Source: an uncultured Catenibacterium sp. (GTDB taxonomy: Bacteria; Bacillota_I; Bacilli_A; Erysipelotrichales; Coprobacillaceae). From it: DNA of 64,000 nucleotides. Numbering within the stretch: position 1 is the stretch's first letter; each line of letters begins with the position of its first letter. The notes beneath the pieces are model-generated. The model was not told where the DNA came from. It saw only the letters and a list, made by a program, of their open reading frames with translations, and did no database searches. Below are positions 1 to 9,357 of the stretch, piece by piece. Location of the stretch: positions 1-64,000 of the forward strand of contig UQGS01000001.1 in the NCBI GenBank assembly GCA_900540685.1, written 5' to 3'. The position numbers were made by a program, and so were the translations under genes.

Positions 1-2
1 AG

Positions 3-83
3 AAACTGAAGAAGAGAATCAAGGAAACAGAAGAAAAACAGATGAAACAGGTTGAGGAGATGCTCAGATTATTTATCTGCTGA
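3..83 (+). CDS. C-terminal end of an unidentified protein (partial)
   Basis: One frame is open from the window edge to a TGA at 81-83 and reads as a charged helix rich in Lys and Glu (KKRIKETEEKQ), the kind of tail seen at the end of coiled-coil proteins. A strong terminator follows about 50 bases later, which fits a real gene end. Only 26 residues are visible, so no function can be given. The other two frames stop earlier or have less protein-like composition. Confidence 0.35.
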   Translation, partial: KLKKRIKETEEKQMKQVEEMLRLFIC

Positions 84-135
84 TAAAAATTTTTTTAAGA
101 TATGGGCAGGTTCTTTTTAAGTGCGTCTGAAATAC

Positions 136-174
136 AAAAAAGTTATTCACCATGCGATAGTGAATAACTTTTTT
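136..174. terminator. Bidirectional intrinsic terminator
   Basis: A stem with arms AAGTTATTCAC and GTGAATAACTT encloses a loop of nine bases. It has an A-run on one side and a T-run on the other, so it can stop transcription from either direction. It serves the partial gene on the left. Confidence 0.8.
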
Positions 175-189
175 AGGCTTGGATATACG

Positions 190-241
190 AAAAAGAGCTG
201 TAACGCTCAAGGTAGTAGTAAATACTATCTATTCGTTACAG
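190..241 (-). terminator. Terminator of pgsA
   Basis: On the minus strand GCTGTAACG pairs with CGTTACAGC and is followed by TCTTTTTC. The first arm lies inside the last codons of pgsA, so the hairpin begins before the stop codon. Confidence 0.7.
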
Positions 242-780
242 CCCCTTTTTAGTATGTTGATATTTTCTTTTGCGTATAGATAGAATGAGAGAAGAATAAG
301 AAGTGTAGAAACAATTGTAAGAATAATAGATAAAGTACTTGATACATTATAGAAAACAATATGCACGATGATCATGAAATCCAACATGAATGTAGCTACT
401 TTACCATGCCATAAAGCACCATGTACTTCCCCTGTTTTCTTAATTACAACCATTCCAATACAACTCATAAACAGTTCTTTAATAAGAATACATATAAAAG
501 GAATTATAAGCCATCTAAAGCGTGTGACAAGACATAGAAGTACTACTGCCTGTGTGGCTTTATCGGCTACAGGATCAAGTATTTTACCTAGATCACTCAT
601 CATATTAAATGTACGCGCAATATAACCATCAAGTAAATCAGTGATTCCTGATACAAGCAGTAATACACCCGTTAACACATAATCCTTTTGATTTATATAC
701 ATATACACAATCACCGGTAATAGTAATAATCTAAACATAGATAATATATTCGGTATTGTGAAGATATTCTTATTCCTCAT
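229..780 (-). CDS. pgsA: CDP-diacylglycerol--glycerol-3-phosphate 3-phosphatidyltransferase
   Basis: This membrane enzyme joins CDP-diacylglycerol and glycerol 3-phosphate to make phosphatidylglycerol phosphate, the committed step to phosphatidylglycerol. The 183 residues carry the CDP-alcohol phosphatidyltransferase signature D-x2-D-G-x2-A-R-x8-G-x3-D-x3-D, seen as DLLDGYIAR followed by G-K-I-L-D-P-V-A-D. There are about five to six hydrophobic segments, and the length is normal for PgsA. The start has AGGATG upstream. The gene stands alone between terminators. A related phosphatidyltransferase with another acceptor is possible, but PgsA is the usual match for this size and motif. Confidence 0.88.
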   Translation of the reverse strand: MRNKNIFTIPNILSMFRLLLLPVIVYMYINQKDYVLTGVLLLVSGITDLLDGYIARTFNMMSDLGKILDPVADKATQAVVLLCLVTRFRWLIIPFICILIKELFMSCIGMVVIKKTGEVHGALWHGKVATFMLDFMIIVHIVFYNVSSTLSIILTIVSTLLILLSFYLYAKENINILKRGCNE

Positions 781-833
781 ACTATCACATCCTTATTACT
801 AATAGTAAAGTGTATAGCCTTAATAATCAATAT

Positions 834-859
834 AAAAGAGGCAGTCACCTGCCTCTTTT
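834..859 (-). terminator. Terminator of the first oppA-like gene
   Basis: A perfect 10-bp stem, AAAAGAGGCA with TGCCTCTTTT, and a six-base loop lie just past the stop codon. The arms end in T-runs in both directions. Confidence 0.85.
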
Positions 860-864
860 GTGTG

Positions 865-2484
865 TTATTTAAGTGTTACATATTTAAATACATATGGAGT
901 ACTTACTGAATTATGAACTAATCCTTTAACGTTCTTAGCCTGTAATGCAGCTGTACCAGTTTCAACAACTGGGATATTTGGCATATCTTCCATCATTACT
1001 TTTTCAGCTTCAAGTAATTCATTCCAACGCTTATTTACGTCAGTTTCAGTCTGAGCCTGTTTTAATAATGAGTTGAACTGTGCATTTTCCCATTTACCAT
1101 AGTTGTTTGAGTTTGTGCTAGATAAAACGTTTAAGAAAGTAGTTGGATCTGCGTAGTCAGGAGCCCAACGAGTACATGCAATCTGGAAGTTACCCTGTGC
1201 TTCTCTGTTGTAGATTCTGTCTTTCTTAACAGTAGCTACCATGTTAACCTTTAAGCCTTTAAGCTTAGTGAATGAACCCTGTAAGTATTCTGCGAAAGTA
1301 TCCATTGGAGATTCATCAGTACCATATAATAAATCAACAGTAATTGTATCAGTACCTAATTCTTTCTTAGCAGCATCTAAGTATTCCTGTGCTTTCTTAA
1401 CATCATAGTCTACATATTTACCAGATTCTTCACGGAAATCCTTACCTGCAGGACTCTTACATAACTGAGATGGTACGAAACCAGTAGCTGGCTGTGAACC
1501 ATCTTTTAAAATATTATCACATAAATCTTTTCTATTGATTGCATAAGATAATGCATATCTTACGTTCTTGTTTGCAGTAGTATCTGCTTTGAAGTTACAG
1601 ATTAAGTAAGCAAGATATCCTTCACTGATAGTCTTGAAAGTATCTTTACCTTTATACTTATCTACTAATGTAGAGTTAATAGTAGCATAGTCAACTTTAC
1701 CATTATCGAAGTTTTGAGCAGCAGTCTTAGGATCCTGTACTAAGTACATTTCTAAGTTCTTAGTCTTTACAGACTTAGCATCATAATATTTATCATTCTT
1801 AGTGAATGTTGCCTTATTACCTTTAATCCACTTAGTCATCTTATAAGCACCGTTACCTAAAATGTATTCAGGCTTAGTTGCATAGTTCTTACCACATTTT
1901 TCAACGAACTTCTGGTTCTGTGGGAAGTAACATGGGAATGACATTAAACTTACAAAATATGGAATATTCTTTTCAAGATCAACAACAACAGTCTTGTCAT
2001 CAGTTGCTTTAATACCAAGTGTGTTTAACTGTTCATCAGTTGCAGTAGTACCTAAATCAATTAAAGCATCAGCGTTCTTAATTGCAGCACCTTCACTACC
2101 TAACATATAAGCGTAGTTACCTGCATTCTTGATAATTCTATGCCAAGAGTATACGAAGTCCTGTGCAGTGACTTCATCACCATTAGCCCATTTAGCATCT
2201 CTTAAATGGAAAGTATAAGTTAATCCATTGTTGCTTACATCCCAGCTCTTAGCAATTCCTGGAATAGTGTTACCCTTCACATCAACAGTTGTTAGACCGT
2301 CTGTAATAGCAGTGATTGCATTGAAAGACATTGCATCATCAACGACTGTGCTGTCCATACCAACGATATCTGTATCATTCGCAAATCTGAATGTATCAGT
2401 ATCTGTCTTTGAGCCACAGCCAGCAAGCATACCTGCAGCAGTAGTTAATGCAAGCAATACCTTTACTGTTTTACCTGTTTTCAT
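865..2484 (-). CDS. oppA: Oligopeptide ABC transporter substrate-binding lipoprotein (copy 1)
   Basis: Extracellular solute-binding protein of family 5 (SBP_bac_5), expected to capture oligopeptides for an ABC importer. The start at 2484 is preferred over the ATG 15 bases upstream, because that ATG lies inside the ribosome binding site GGAGGG; the chosen start also matches the neighbouring paralogue. The signal peptide ends in the lipobox LAGC, so the mature protein is a membrane-anchored lipoprotein. Family features include TFHLRDAKWANGD and GTDESPMD. No permease or ATPase gene is adjacent, so it must share a transporter encoded elsewhere. It is very similar to the next gene along its whole length. 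Confidence 0.9.
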   Translation of the reverse strand: MKTGKTVKVLLALTTAAGMLAGCGSKTDTDTFRFANDTDIVGMDSTVVDDAMSFNAITAITDGLTTVDVKGNTIPGIAKSWDVSNNGLTYTFHLRDAKWANGDEVTAQDFVYSWHRIIKNAGNYAYMLGSEGAAIKNADALIDLGTTATDEQLNTLGIKATDDKTVVVDLEKNIPYFVSLMSFPCYFPQNQKFVEKCGKNYATKPEYILGNGAYKMTKWIKGNKATFTKNDKYYDAKSVKTKNLEMYLVQDPKTAAQNFDNGKVDYATINSTLVDKYKGKDTFKTISEGYLAYLICNFKADTTANKNVRYALSYAINRKDLCDNILKDGSQPATGFVPSQLCKSPAGKDFREESGKYVDYDVKKAQEYLDAAKKELGTDTITVDLLYGTDESPMDTFAEYLQGSFTKLKGLKVNMVATVKKDRIYNREAQGNFQIACTRWAPDYADPTTFLNVLSSTNSNNYGKWENAQFNSLLKQAQTETDVNKRWNELLEAEKVMMEDMPNIPVVETGTAALQAKNVKGLVHNSVSTPYVFKYVTLK

Positions 2485-2642
2485 TAATTTTCCCTCCAAA
2501 ATATTTTATTAATGTTAACAGTTGTGTAGTTTACCCCTTACATTAATCTTAGTCAATTGTTTTGTACAATTTCTTTGTGAAATTATTAAAATCTCATTAC
2601 ATTTTAGCTTTATCGTAAATATTATGAACGTTTAATCAAAAC

Positions 2643-2678
2643 ACAAAAAAAAGGAGATAACATCTCTGTCATCTCCTC
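2643..2678 (-). terminator. Terminator of the second oppA-like gene
   Basis: On the minus strand GGAGAT pairs with ATCTCC and an uninterrupted run of eight T follows. It separates the two oppA copies, so they are probably separate transcripts. Confidence 0.75.
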
Positions 2679-2707
2679 GGCCACTCTGTTTTGACACAAA
2701 GTAGAGG

Positions 2708-4327
2708 TTATTTTACTTTAACATATTTGAATGTATAAGGAACACCTACTGGTACCTGTACTAATCCGCTAACGTTCTTAGCCTTTAATGCAGCAGAACC
2801 TTTTTCGAATACTGGGATATCAGCTAAATCTTCCATAGCTACCTTTTCAGCTTCTACCATTAAGCTCCAACGTTTAGTTAAATCTGATTCAGTCTGAACC
2901 TGTTCCATTAATGCATCATATTTTGCATTACTATACTTACCATAGTTGTTTGAGTTACCAGTTGAAAGTAAGTTCAAGTAAGTAGTTGGATCAGCGTAGT
3001 CTGGTCCCCAACGAGTACATGCTACCTGGAAGTTACCATTAGCCTGTCTGTTATAGATTCTGTCTTTCTTAACAGTTGCAACCATGTTAACCTTTAAGCC
3101 TTTTAACTTAGAGAATGAACCCTGTAAGTATTCAGCCATAGTATCCATTGGTGATTCATCAGTACCATATAATAAATCAATAGTGATTGTATCAGTACCT
3201 AATTCCTTCTTAGCTGCATCTAAATATTCCTGAGCTTTCTTCTGATCATAGCTTACATATTTATCTGCATCATCACGGAAGTCTTTACCAGCTGGGCTAA
3301 TAGATAACTGAGATGGAACGAAACCAGTTGCTTCTTTAGAACCATCTTTTAATACGTTTTCACATAAATCTTTTCTGTTGATTGCATAAGATAATGCATA
3401 TCTTAAGTTCTTATTAGCAAGCGTATTATTCTTTACGTTTACCTGTAAGTAGAATAAGTAACCTTCATTGAAAGTAGTGAAAGTATCTTTATCTTTATAC
3501 TTATCTACTAATGTAGAGTTGATTGTAGCATAGTCAACTTTACCGTTATCGAAGTTCTGAGCAGCAGTCTTAGGATCCTGTACTAAGTACATTTCAAGAT
3601 TCTTAGTTCCTACTGTTTTAGCATCATAGTACTTATCGTTCTTAGTGAATGTTGCTTTGTTTCCCTTAACCCACTTAGTCATTGTATAAGCACCATTTGA
3701 AATAGTGTATTCTGGCTTAGTACCATAGTTCTTACCACATTTTTCAACGAACTTCTGGTTCTGTGGGAAGTAGCATGGGAATGCCATTAAGTCTGTAAAA
3801 TATGGAACCTTGTTATCAAGTTCTACTACTAAAGTCTTATCATCTTTAGCTGTAACACCAAGAGTTGCCATCTGTTCATCAGTTGCGTTACTACCTAAAT
3901 CAATTAAAGTATCTGCATTCTTAACTGAAGCACCTCCGCTACCTAACATATAAGCATAGTTACCAGCTTCTTTGATGATCTTACGCCAAGAATAAACGAA
4001 GTCATTTGCAGTAACCTTGTCACCATTTGACCATTTAGCATCTCTTAAGTGGAATGTGTAAGTCTTACCATCTTCGCTTACGTCCCAGCTCTTAGCTAAT
4101 GCAGGTGCAGTCTTACCTTTGTTGTTAACGGCTGTTAAACCATCTGTAATAGCATGAATTGCGTTGAATGACATACCATCATCAACGACTGTAGAATCCA
4201 TACCCTGGATATCTAATTCACTTGCAAATCTGAATGTATCAGTATCTGTCTTAGAACCACAGCCAGCTAACATTCCTGCAGCAGTTGCAGCGGTAAGCAA
4301 TACTTTTACTGTTTTACCTGTTTTCAT
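2708..4327 (-). CDS. oppA: Oligopeptide ABC transporter substrate-binding lipoprotein (copy 2)
   Basis: Paralogue of the preceding substrate-binding protein, 539 residues, with the same signal peptide and LAGC lipobox and long identical blocks such as KCGKNYGTKPEY and LVQDPKTAAQNF. Differences concentrate in the C-terminal lobe and in the region after WGPDYADPTTYL, which suggests different peptide preferences. The ribosome binding site is AGGAGGAG before ATG 4327. It has its own terminator and a long AT-rich upstream region, so it is probably controlled separately from copy 1. No transporter partner genes are seen. Confidence 0.9.
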   Translation of the reverse strand: MKTGKTVKVLLTAATAAGMLAGCGSKTDTDTFRFASELDIQGMDSTVVDDGMSFNAIHAITDGLTAVNNKGKTAPALAKSWDVSEDGKTYTFHLRDAKWSNGDKVTANDFVYSWRKIIKEAGNYAYMLGSGGASVKNADTLIDLGSNATDEQMATLGVTAKDDKTLVVELDNKVPYFTDLMAFPCYFPQNQKFVEKCGKNYGTKPEYTISNGAYTMTKWVKGNKATFTKNDKYYDAKTVGTKNLEMYLVQDPKTAAQNFDNGKVDYATINSTLVDKYKDKDTFTTFNEGYLFYLQVNVKNNTLANKNLRYALSYAINRKDLCENVLKDGSKEATGFVPSQLSISPAGKDFRDDADKYVSYDQKKAQEYLDAAKKELGTDTITIDLLYGTDESPMDTMAEYLQGSFSKLKGLKVNMVATVKKDRIYNRQANGNFQVACTRWGPDYADPTTYLNLLSTGNSNNYGKYSNAKYDALMEQVQTESDLTKRWSLMVEAEKVAMEDLADIPVFEKGSAALKAKNVSGLVQVPVGVPYTFKYVKVK

Positions 4328-4564
4328 ATATTCTCCTCCTGTAGTATTTTTTGTTTTCTACTATGGTGATAAGTTTAGTCTAAAAATTGTATACTGTCAA
4401 CATAATTTCACATAAAATTTTGTATTTTAGTGACAATTACCGTTTTTATTCGTACATTTACTAAATTCTAAACAATTGTATATATTTTTTAGTAACTTTT
4501 TATCACTTCGAGAGAAGATTGTACTAAATTCCGTACAATAATTCAAATTGTAAAGGACGTATGC

Positions 4565-4602
4565 ACAAAAAAATGAACAATACAAACATGTATTGTTCAC
4601 TT
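4565..4602 (-). terminator. Terminator of the membrane protein gene at 4612
   Basis: A perfect 10-bp stem TGAACAATAC/GTATTGTTCA with a six-base loop is followed on the minus strand by seven T. Confidence 0.85.
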
Positions 4603-4611
4603 CTTGTGTTT

Positions 4612-5598
4612 CTATTTTTTTAGCTTGTTTTGGTAGTCCTGTAATGCTTCTGCCGCATATGCTTCCGCATTCGATTCATTGATCTGATTGTAGTTCTTTG
4701 CCTTATTTGTAACCTTTGTAGAGAACTCTTTCTTATAAGTCACAATAGTGCGATAGTCTACTAGCTTGTTATAATCACTGCTCATTGAGTCATAAGACTC
4801 TACAAGAGCATACTCATAAGCATGATATGTACTATGGAGTAATGCCTCTAATAGAGTAGTAGAAGCTGCATGGTCTAATTGACTGATATCAAAAGTAATT
4901 TCCTTTGATTTATTATTATATTGGGCATAAGGATGTTTCAGATTACTTCCTGCACCTACTTTTATTCTTGCAGATATACCTAGATAGTCTCTCTCATTAT
5001 TACATATAGTCTGTAATGTGTTGAGCTTTTCTTTACGTTTAAGTTTTGACCAGTTCTGTAGGTTCTTTAATGATTTATCATCATATTTTCTTATATATGC
5101 ATCTGTATTATTGGTGATCTTTGTAGATGATTGAATAAGTGAAGAACCAAATAGAGTAAAGCTTAATACAATCACAAGTGATAATAGAGAAGCTAAGCCT
5201 ATTACCAGCTGTGATTTCTCTAATAGTGAGTTGTAGTTTCTTCTTTTTACCTTATAGAAATAGAATCCTATATAGACAAGATCAAGTCCAATAAGTAGTG
5301 TCCAGACAATACCTAAAGGTATAGGCAATAGTAATATATAAGCAAGTGTCGTATAGATACCAAAAGGTATAAGTACGTTTGTCGCAATACTTAAGTAGTT
5401 TCTTCTATCATCTTTTTCAAAGTAGATGAGTCCAAAGCTGAGTACTGTGAGCAAGAATAATACAAGCTTAGATTGTAGTAAGGAACAGCCTGGAATCACT
5501 CTAAAGATAAATATACAGAATATAATAAGAGTAATGAAATAGGCTATGACAGCCCTAATAATGAAATCTTTAAGTGTAAATGTATTATGTTGTTTCAT
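4612..5598 (-). CDS. Multi-pass membrane protein with C-terminal extracytoplasmic domain, unknown function
   Basis: The 328-residue protein has about six hydrophobic segments in the first 170 residues, then a hydrophilic domain of about 150 residues. In that domain LLEALLHSTYHAYEYAL places two His residues in a helix and resembles, but does not match, a zinc-protease HExxH helix. No family was recognised. It sits alone between terminators, with ribosome binding site GGAGGCG upstream. Possibly a cell-envelope or degenerate metalloprotease-like protein; that is inference. Confidence 0.6.
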   Translation of the reverse strand: MKQHNTFTLKDFIIRAVIAYFITLIIFCIFIFRVIPGCSLLQSKLVLFLLTVLSFGLIYFEKDDRRNYLSIATNVLIPFGIYTTLAYILLLPIPLGIVWTLLIGLDLVYIGFYFYKVKRRNYNSLLEKSQLVIGLASLLSLVIVLSFTLFGSSLIQSSTKITNNTDAYIRKYDDKSLKNLQNWSKLKRKEKLNTLQTICNNERDYLGISARIKVGAGSNLKHPYAQYNNKSKEITFDISQLDHAASTTLLEALLHSTYHAYEYALVESYDSMSSDYNKLVDYRTIVTYKKEFSTKVTNKAKNYNQINESNAEAYAAEALQDYQNKLKK

Positions 5599-5652
5599 AA
5601 CTTCGCCTCCTGATATTAATTTTATCGTAAATACAAGTGAAAAAGAAGCCTA

Positions 5653-5678
5653 AAAGAAAAAGCCAGAGAACTGGCTTA
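5653..5678 (-). terminator. Terminator of the MATE transporter gene
   Basis: On the minus strand AGCCAG pairs with CTGGCT and is followed by TTTTTCTTTTA. The stem touches the stop codon of the transporter. Confidence 0.65.
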
Positions 5679-7016
5679 GACATTCGTGAGTTTTTTCTTT
5701 TTTACAACTAGATAAGCGATCACAATGGATAGAGAAGTGACTGCCCAGCTGATTGGGTAGACAACTAAGACTGACTGGAATGTATGGATTTTTGCGAAAG
5801 CAATAAAGATCCAGGCAAGTCTTAATGCACATGTGAAGACAATACAGAGTACTGTAGAAATCATTGGATTTCCTAGTCCTCTGAGTGCACCTGACATGAT
5901 TTCTATAGTCATATTAAGTACTTCAAATGCGACTACTATAGAAATACGGATACAGGCTATTTTCACAATGGCAGGATCTGATGTGAATATTCCTGCAAGA
6001 ATTGGTGAGAAGGTGATGAAGAGTGCACTGATTGCACCTGTAAAAATAGTACCAAGCAACATACACCATCTAATAGACTGGATACATCTTCTGTAGTTTT
6101 TAGCACCATAGTTTTGTGATGTAAAGGTAATGGCTGCCTGGGCAAAACCTGTAATTAAGAAATAAGAATACATTTCAAAGTTTAAGGCAACAGTGGATGC
6201 AGCGACAATATCAGCACCTAAGCTATTAATAGCTGATTGGATGATGATATTAGAGATATTAAACAACATGCCTTGAATAGCTGCAGGAATGCCTATAATG
6301 AGTATTTCTTTTGTATAGACCCATTCCATCTTCATTTTATCTAGTCTGACTTGTAATGCGCCTTCTTCTTTAGATAATATTCTAAAGAGTAATAAAGAGC
6401 TAGTGGCATCTGCGATAGTAGTAGCTAAGGCAACACCGGCGACATCTAACTTAAATAAGATGACAAATACTAGATTCAATACTACATTGACCGTACCTGA
6501 AATGATTAAACAATAGAGTGGTCTTTTGGTATCTCCACCCGCTCTTAGTATGGCAGATTCAAAGTTATAAATAGTTAAGAAGAACATTCCTATAAAGCAT
6601 ATTCTTAAGTAGAGTACTGCAAGAGGTAGTACTTCTATCGGTGTGGACATGAGTTCTAGTAATGGACGGGCAATAATTTCTCCAATAATAGAAACAATTA
6701 AGCCAGTAATAACTGACAATACAAGTGCTGTATGAATAGCCTGATTGGCTCTATCTTCTTTTTGTGCTCCTAAGAAACGCGATATAATAACATTCGCTCC
6801 TACTGAGAAGCCTACAAAGATTGTGATAAATAGATTTGTGATTGGGGCAGTACTTCCTACTGCCGCTAATGAATGACTACCTGAAAACTGTCCTACAGTC
6901 GCTACATCACAGGAGTTGAATAACTGCTGGATAATACTTGTAGCTGCCAAAGGTAATGCGAATGCAAGGATCTTATCCCATAATGATCCTTCTAATGGAT
7001 TAATTCTTTTAGCCAT
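5676..7016 (-). CDS. MATE family multidrug/sodium antiporter
   Basis: A 446-residue protein with about 12 hydrophobic segments and the MATE features FALPLAATSIIQQLFNS at the N-terminus and GFAQAAITFTSQNYGAKN at the start of the second half. MATE proteins export cationic drugs or metabolites using Na+ or H+ gradients. The length is complete. The gene is monocistronic and its upstream region is shared with a divergent lipoprotein gene. The substrate cannot be read from the sequence. Confidence 0.88.
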   Translation of the reverse strand: MAKRINPLEGSLWDKILAFALPLAATSIIQQLFNSCDVATVGQFSGSHSLAAVGSTAPITNLFITIFVGFSVGANVIISRFLGAQKEDRANQAIHTALVLSVITGLIVSIIGEIIARPLLELMSTPIEVLPLAVLYLRICFIGMFFLTIYNFESAILRAGGDTKRPLYCLIISGTVNVVLNLVFVILFKLDVAGVALATTIADATSSLLLFRILSKEEGALQVRLDKMKMEWVYTKEILIIGIPAAIQGMLFNISNIIIQSAINSLGADIVAASTVALNFEMYSYFLITGFAQAAITFTSQNYGAKNYRRCIQSIRWCMLLGTIFTGAISALFITFSPILAGIFTSDPAIVKIACIRISIVVAFEVLNMTIEIMSGALRGLGNPMISTVLCIVFTCALRLAWIFIAFAKIHTFQSVLVVYPISWAVTSLSIVIAYLVVKKKKLTNV

Positions 7017-7147
7017 GATTTTCCCCCTTCTTGACCTATTCTATCCTTAAAGTATACTTTAAGGTCAATACTTTTTATTCCTACTGAAATACTATACTTA
7101 TTTATTTTTTATGATGCATTTTTTCTCAATTAGAAATAATTTTCCTA

Positions 7148-7168
7148 TATAATAAAGTTGAAAGGAGG
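7148..7168 (+). promoter_or_regulatory. -10 box and strong ribosome binding site of the lipoprotein operon
   Basis: TATAAT at 7148-7153 is a perfect -10 box, with only a weak T-rich -35 region. The ribosome binding site AAAGGAGG at 7161-7168 lies so close that the leader is very short. Confidence 0.55.
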
Positions 7169-7176
7169 TTTCAGGT

Positions 7177-7701
7177 ATGAAGAAACTATTCACATTATTA
7201 TTATCGTGTATGTTGGTATTTGGTTTAAGTGCATGTACAAACAATAATAAAGATACAGGTAAGACGGATACAACAACACAGACAGAAGAATCTATGGATG
7301 ATGCATTCTATAAGGATCTAAAGACAGCTTTAGAAGAAAGATGGAAAATAGAAGAAAAGGATGCAGAACTCACTACAGAAATCTATACTCGTTATGTAAA
7401 TACTGAACTTAAATATCTAAGTAAGTATGAAAATAAAGAAGATTCGTTTAAGAATCATGAAATTGGTGAAGCAGCTGAAGATTATGTAGAAACTTTGATT
7501 GAGGGTAAACAGATGGCTTATCTGATTGATAAGGATTATACTAAATGGCATCAAGAGTATGAAGATGAAGTGTTTGAAGAAAGTACTGAAGCTGTGTATA
7601 AGCTCAATAGTATAAAGAAGATTACTTTCGAAAATGAAGAATATCAGAAGATGTTTGATCGTCTTGTGAAATATGGAGAGGAATATAGTAAAAGGGATTA
7701 A
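7177..7701 (+). CDS. Small lipoprotein, unknown function
   Basis: The signal peptide ends in the lipobox LSAC, followed by a Thr-rich linker and a very acidic, mostly helical domain; total 174 residues. No enzyme motif is visible. The next gene starts three bases after the stop, so the two form an operon. It is probably a surface-exposed binding or envelope protein, but no family was recognised. Confidence 0.7.
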   Translation: MKKLFTLLLSCMLVFGLSACTNNNKDTGKTDTTTQTEESMDDAFYKDLKTALEERWKIEEKDAELTTEIYTRYVNTELKYLSKYENKEDSFKNHEIGEAAEDYVETLIEGKQMAYLIDKDYTKWHQEYEDEVFEESTEAVYKLNSIKKITFENEEYQKMFDRLVKYGEEYSKRD

Positions 7702-7703
7702 TT

Positions 7704-7967
7704 ATGGATAATATTGTGGTATTAAATGATGCAAATGGAAATGAATTAGAGTTTGAATATCTTGATGTAATCGAACATAATGAAGAAACATATGTTGTGT
7801 TGTTACCAGCAGATGAAGAAGCAGATGAGGTAGTGATCTTGAAATGCGAAGAATCAGAGGATGATCCTGATGAAGAAAACTATCGTTCAGTAGACGATGA
7901 AGCACTACTTAATGAACTGTTTGAAATCTTTAAAGAAAAGAATGCAGATAACTTTGATTTTGATTAA
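7704..7967 (+). CDS. DUF1292 family protein
   Basis: An acidic 87-residue protein matching the DUF1292 pattern: a short beta-rich core, DANGNELEFEYLDVIE then YVVLLPAD, ending in an acidic helix FEIFKEKN. Members are common small proteins of Firmicutes, often near yrrK/mreB-type genes, with unknown role. Here it is coupled to a lipoprotein gene instead. A good terminator follows at once. Confidence 0.75.
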   Translation: MDNIVVLNDANGNELEFEYLDVIEHNEETYVVLLPADEEADEVVILKCEESEDDPDEENYRSVDDEALLNELFEIFKEKNADNFDFD

Positions 7968-7972
7968 GAACG

Positions 7973-7998
7973 AGGGGCACCTGATGGTGCCCCTTTAT
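7973..7998 (+). terminator. Terminator of the lipoprotein/DUF1292 operon
   Basis: AGGGGCAC pairs with GTGCCCCT around a six-base loop and is followed by TTATTG. It also overlaps the 3' end of the convergent ogt gene. Confidence 0.8.
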
Positions 7999-8486
7999 TG
8001 TGCTTCTAATTTTAATAACGCTTCTTTTCTTTCTATTCCACCTGCATAGCCTGTTAAGCTTCCATTACTGCCTAATACTCTATGACAGGGTACTATAATA
8101 CTTATTCTATTATGTCCTACTGCACCACCTACTGCCTGTGCAGAGAATCTTTTAACACCCCTTCTTTTTGCTAGTATATTCGCAATTTCTCCATAAGTCA
8201 TAGTACTTCCATAAGGGATATGACATAGAATCTCCCATACTTCCTTTTGGAAATCTGTACCTATAAAGTGAAGAGGAAAATCAATGGATGGCTGTTCTTG
8301 TTTAAAGTAGAGATCAAGCCATCTTTTTACTTTTAGAATAAGTTCTGTATCTTTTTCTTCATAAGGTTCTTTTAATCCTGATGCATAATACTTCTGATTC
8401 TCAAACCATAAGCCATATACACCTATTTCATCTACTGCGATAAGTATATCTCCTAGTGGTGATTGATAGTGTCCAATATGAGTCAT
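7995..8486 (-). CDS. ogt: Methylated-DNA--protein-cysteine methyltransferase
   Basis: Suicide repair protein that moves methyl groups from O6-methylguanine to its own active cysteine. The active-site block IVPCHRVLGSNGSL and the helix-turn-helix region before it are complete. At 163 residues it is the Ogt type without the Ada regulatory domain. Its ATG overlaps the stop of the upstream kinase gene (ATGA), so translation is coupled to the MurNAc salvage operon. That linkage has no obvious biochemical logic. Confidence 0.93.
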   Translation of the reverse strand: MTHIGHYQSPLGDILIAVDEIGVYGLWFENQKYYASGLKEPYEEKDTELILKVKRWLDLYFKQEQPSIDFPLHFIGTDFQKEVWEILCHIPYGSTMTYGEIANILAKRRGVKRFSAQAVGGAVGHNRISIIVPCHRVLGSNGSLTGYAGGIERKEALLKLEAQ

Positions 8487-9352
8487 AAGAAGTCCTCCAT
8501 AATCTTCTTAGCAAGCTTATAAGCACCATATTCTGGTGTATGAATAGGTGGTTCTATTGTTTCATTTAAAACAGGTAGAATATAGTGAGAAGCCTGTTCA
8601 AATACGCCTCCTATATAAGAAATACGAGGTGTTGAGTTATATTGTTTTAAGAGTGTTTGTATGAGTGAACGAATTTCTAAGGCTGCCTGTCTATATATTT
8701 CTATTGCATAAGGATCTCCCTGATTGGCAGCTAAGCCATTGATATAAGCATAGGATGCAATAGATGTACGATTCATGTTATTCATAAACGTGATGATATC
8801 ATAATCAATATCTAGATGACATTCTTCCATAATTAGATCATAAAGAACTGTTTTTTCTAGTCTACCATCTATTTCTTTACAGAATGTATGAAACATCTTC
8901 TTCGCAATCCAATAAGCACTGCCCTCATCCCCTAATTGATAACCCCAGCCTCCACAACGTGTGAGCTTATTATTCTTAAGTGATAAGGCAATACTGCCTG
9001 TACCTGCAATAACGACAATACCATCATGACCATCTAGTGCACCTTCTATCGCAATTCTTACATCACTTTCTACTACAAAAGGTCTAGGGCCAAATGCTTC
9101 TTTACAAATATATTCTATTTTATCTCTTAATTCTTTTTGTTGGCCATATCCTGCTAGTCCCGCACCAATAATTGCATTATGATCAGGATCTAGCTGATTG
9201 ACACCATCTCTTAATATTTCAATGGCTTGATCTTGTGGCTGAGTGAGAACATGTACTGTAGGAAGTATTAGTTCTTTTAAACGTGTTCCATTCTCATCAA
9301 AGAGAACCATCTTTGTTTTTGTACCTCCGCCATCTATACCTATATACAACAT
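8483..9352 (-). CDS. murK: N-acetylmuramic acid / N-acetylglucosamine kinase (BadF/BadG family)
   Basis: ATP-dependent sugar kinase of the BadF/BadG/BcrA/D family, 289 residues. The phosphate-1 motif GIDGGGTKTK opens the protein, and IAGTGSIAL and GGWGYQLGDEGSAYW are the phosphate-2 and sugar-site motifs. Adjacent murQ and a MurR-like regulator make a MurK-type role likely: phosphorylating cytosolic MurNAc and GlcNAc released from peptidoglycan. A plain GlcNAc kinase is the main alternative. It lies five bases after murQ and overlaps ogt by four bases. Confidence 0.85.
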   Translation of the reverse strand: MLYIGIDGGGTKTKMVLFDENGTRLKELILPTVHVLTQPQDQAIEILRDGVNQLDPDHNAIIGAGLAGYGQQKELRDKIEYICKEAFGPRPFVVESDVRIAIEGALDGHDGIVVIAGTGSIALSLKNNKLTRCGGWGYQLGDEGSAYWIAKKMFHTFCKEIDGRLEKTVLYDLIMEECHLDIDYDIITFMNNMNRTSIASYAYINGLAANQGDPYAIEIYRQAALEIRSLIQTLLKQYNSTPRISYIGGVFEQASHYILPVLNETIEPPIHTPEYGAYKLAKKIMEDFL

Positions 9353-9357
9353 TTCTG

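Noticed and set aside
4612..5598. Zinc metalloprotease call based on two His in LLHSTYHAYE
   Set aside because: The spacing is H-x4-H, not HExxH, and no other ligand motif is seen.
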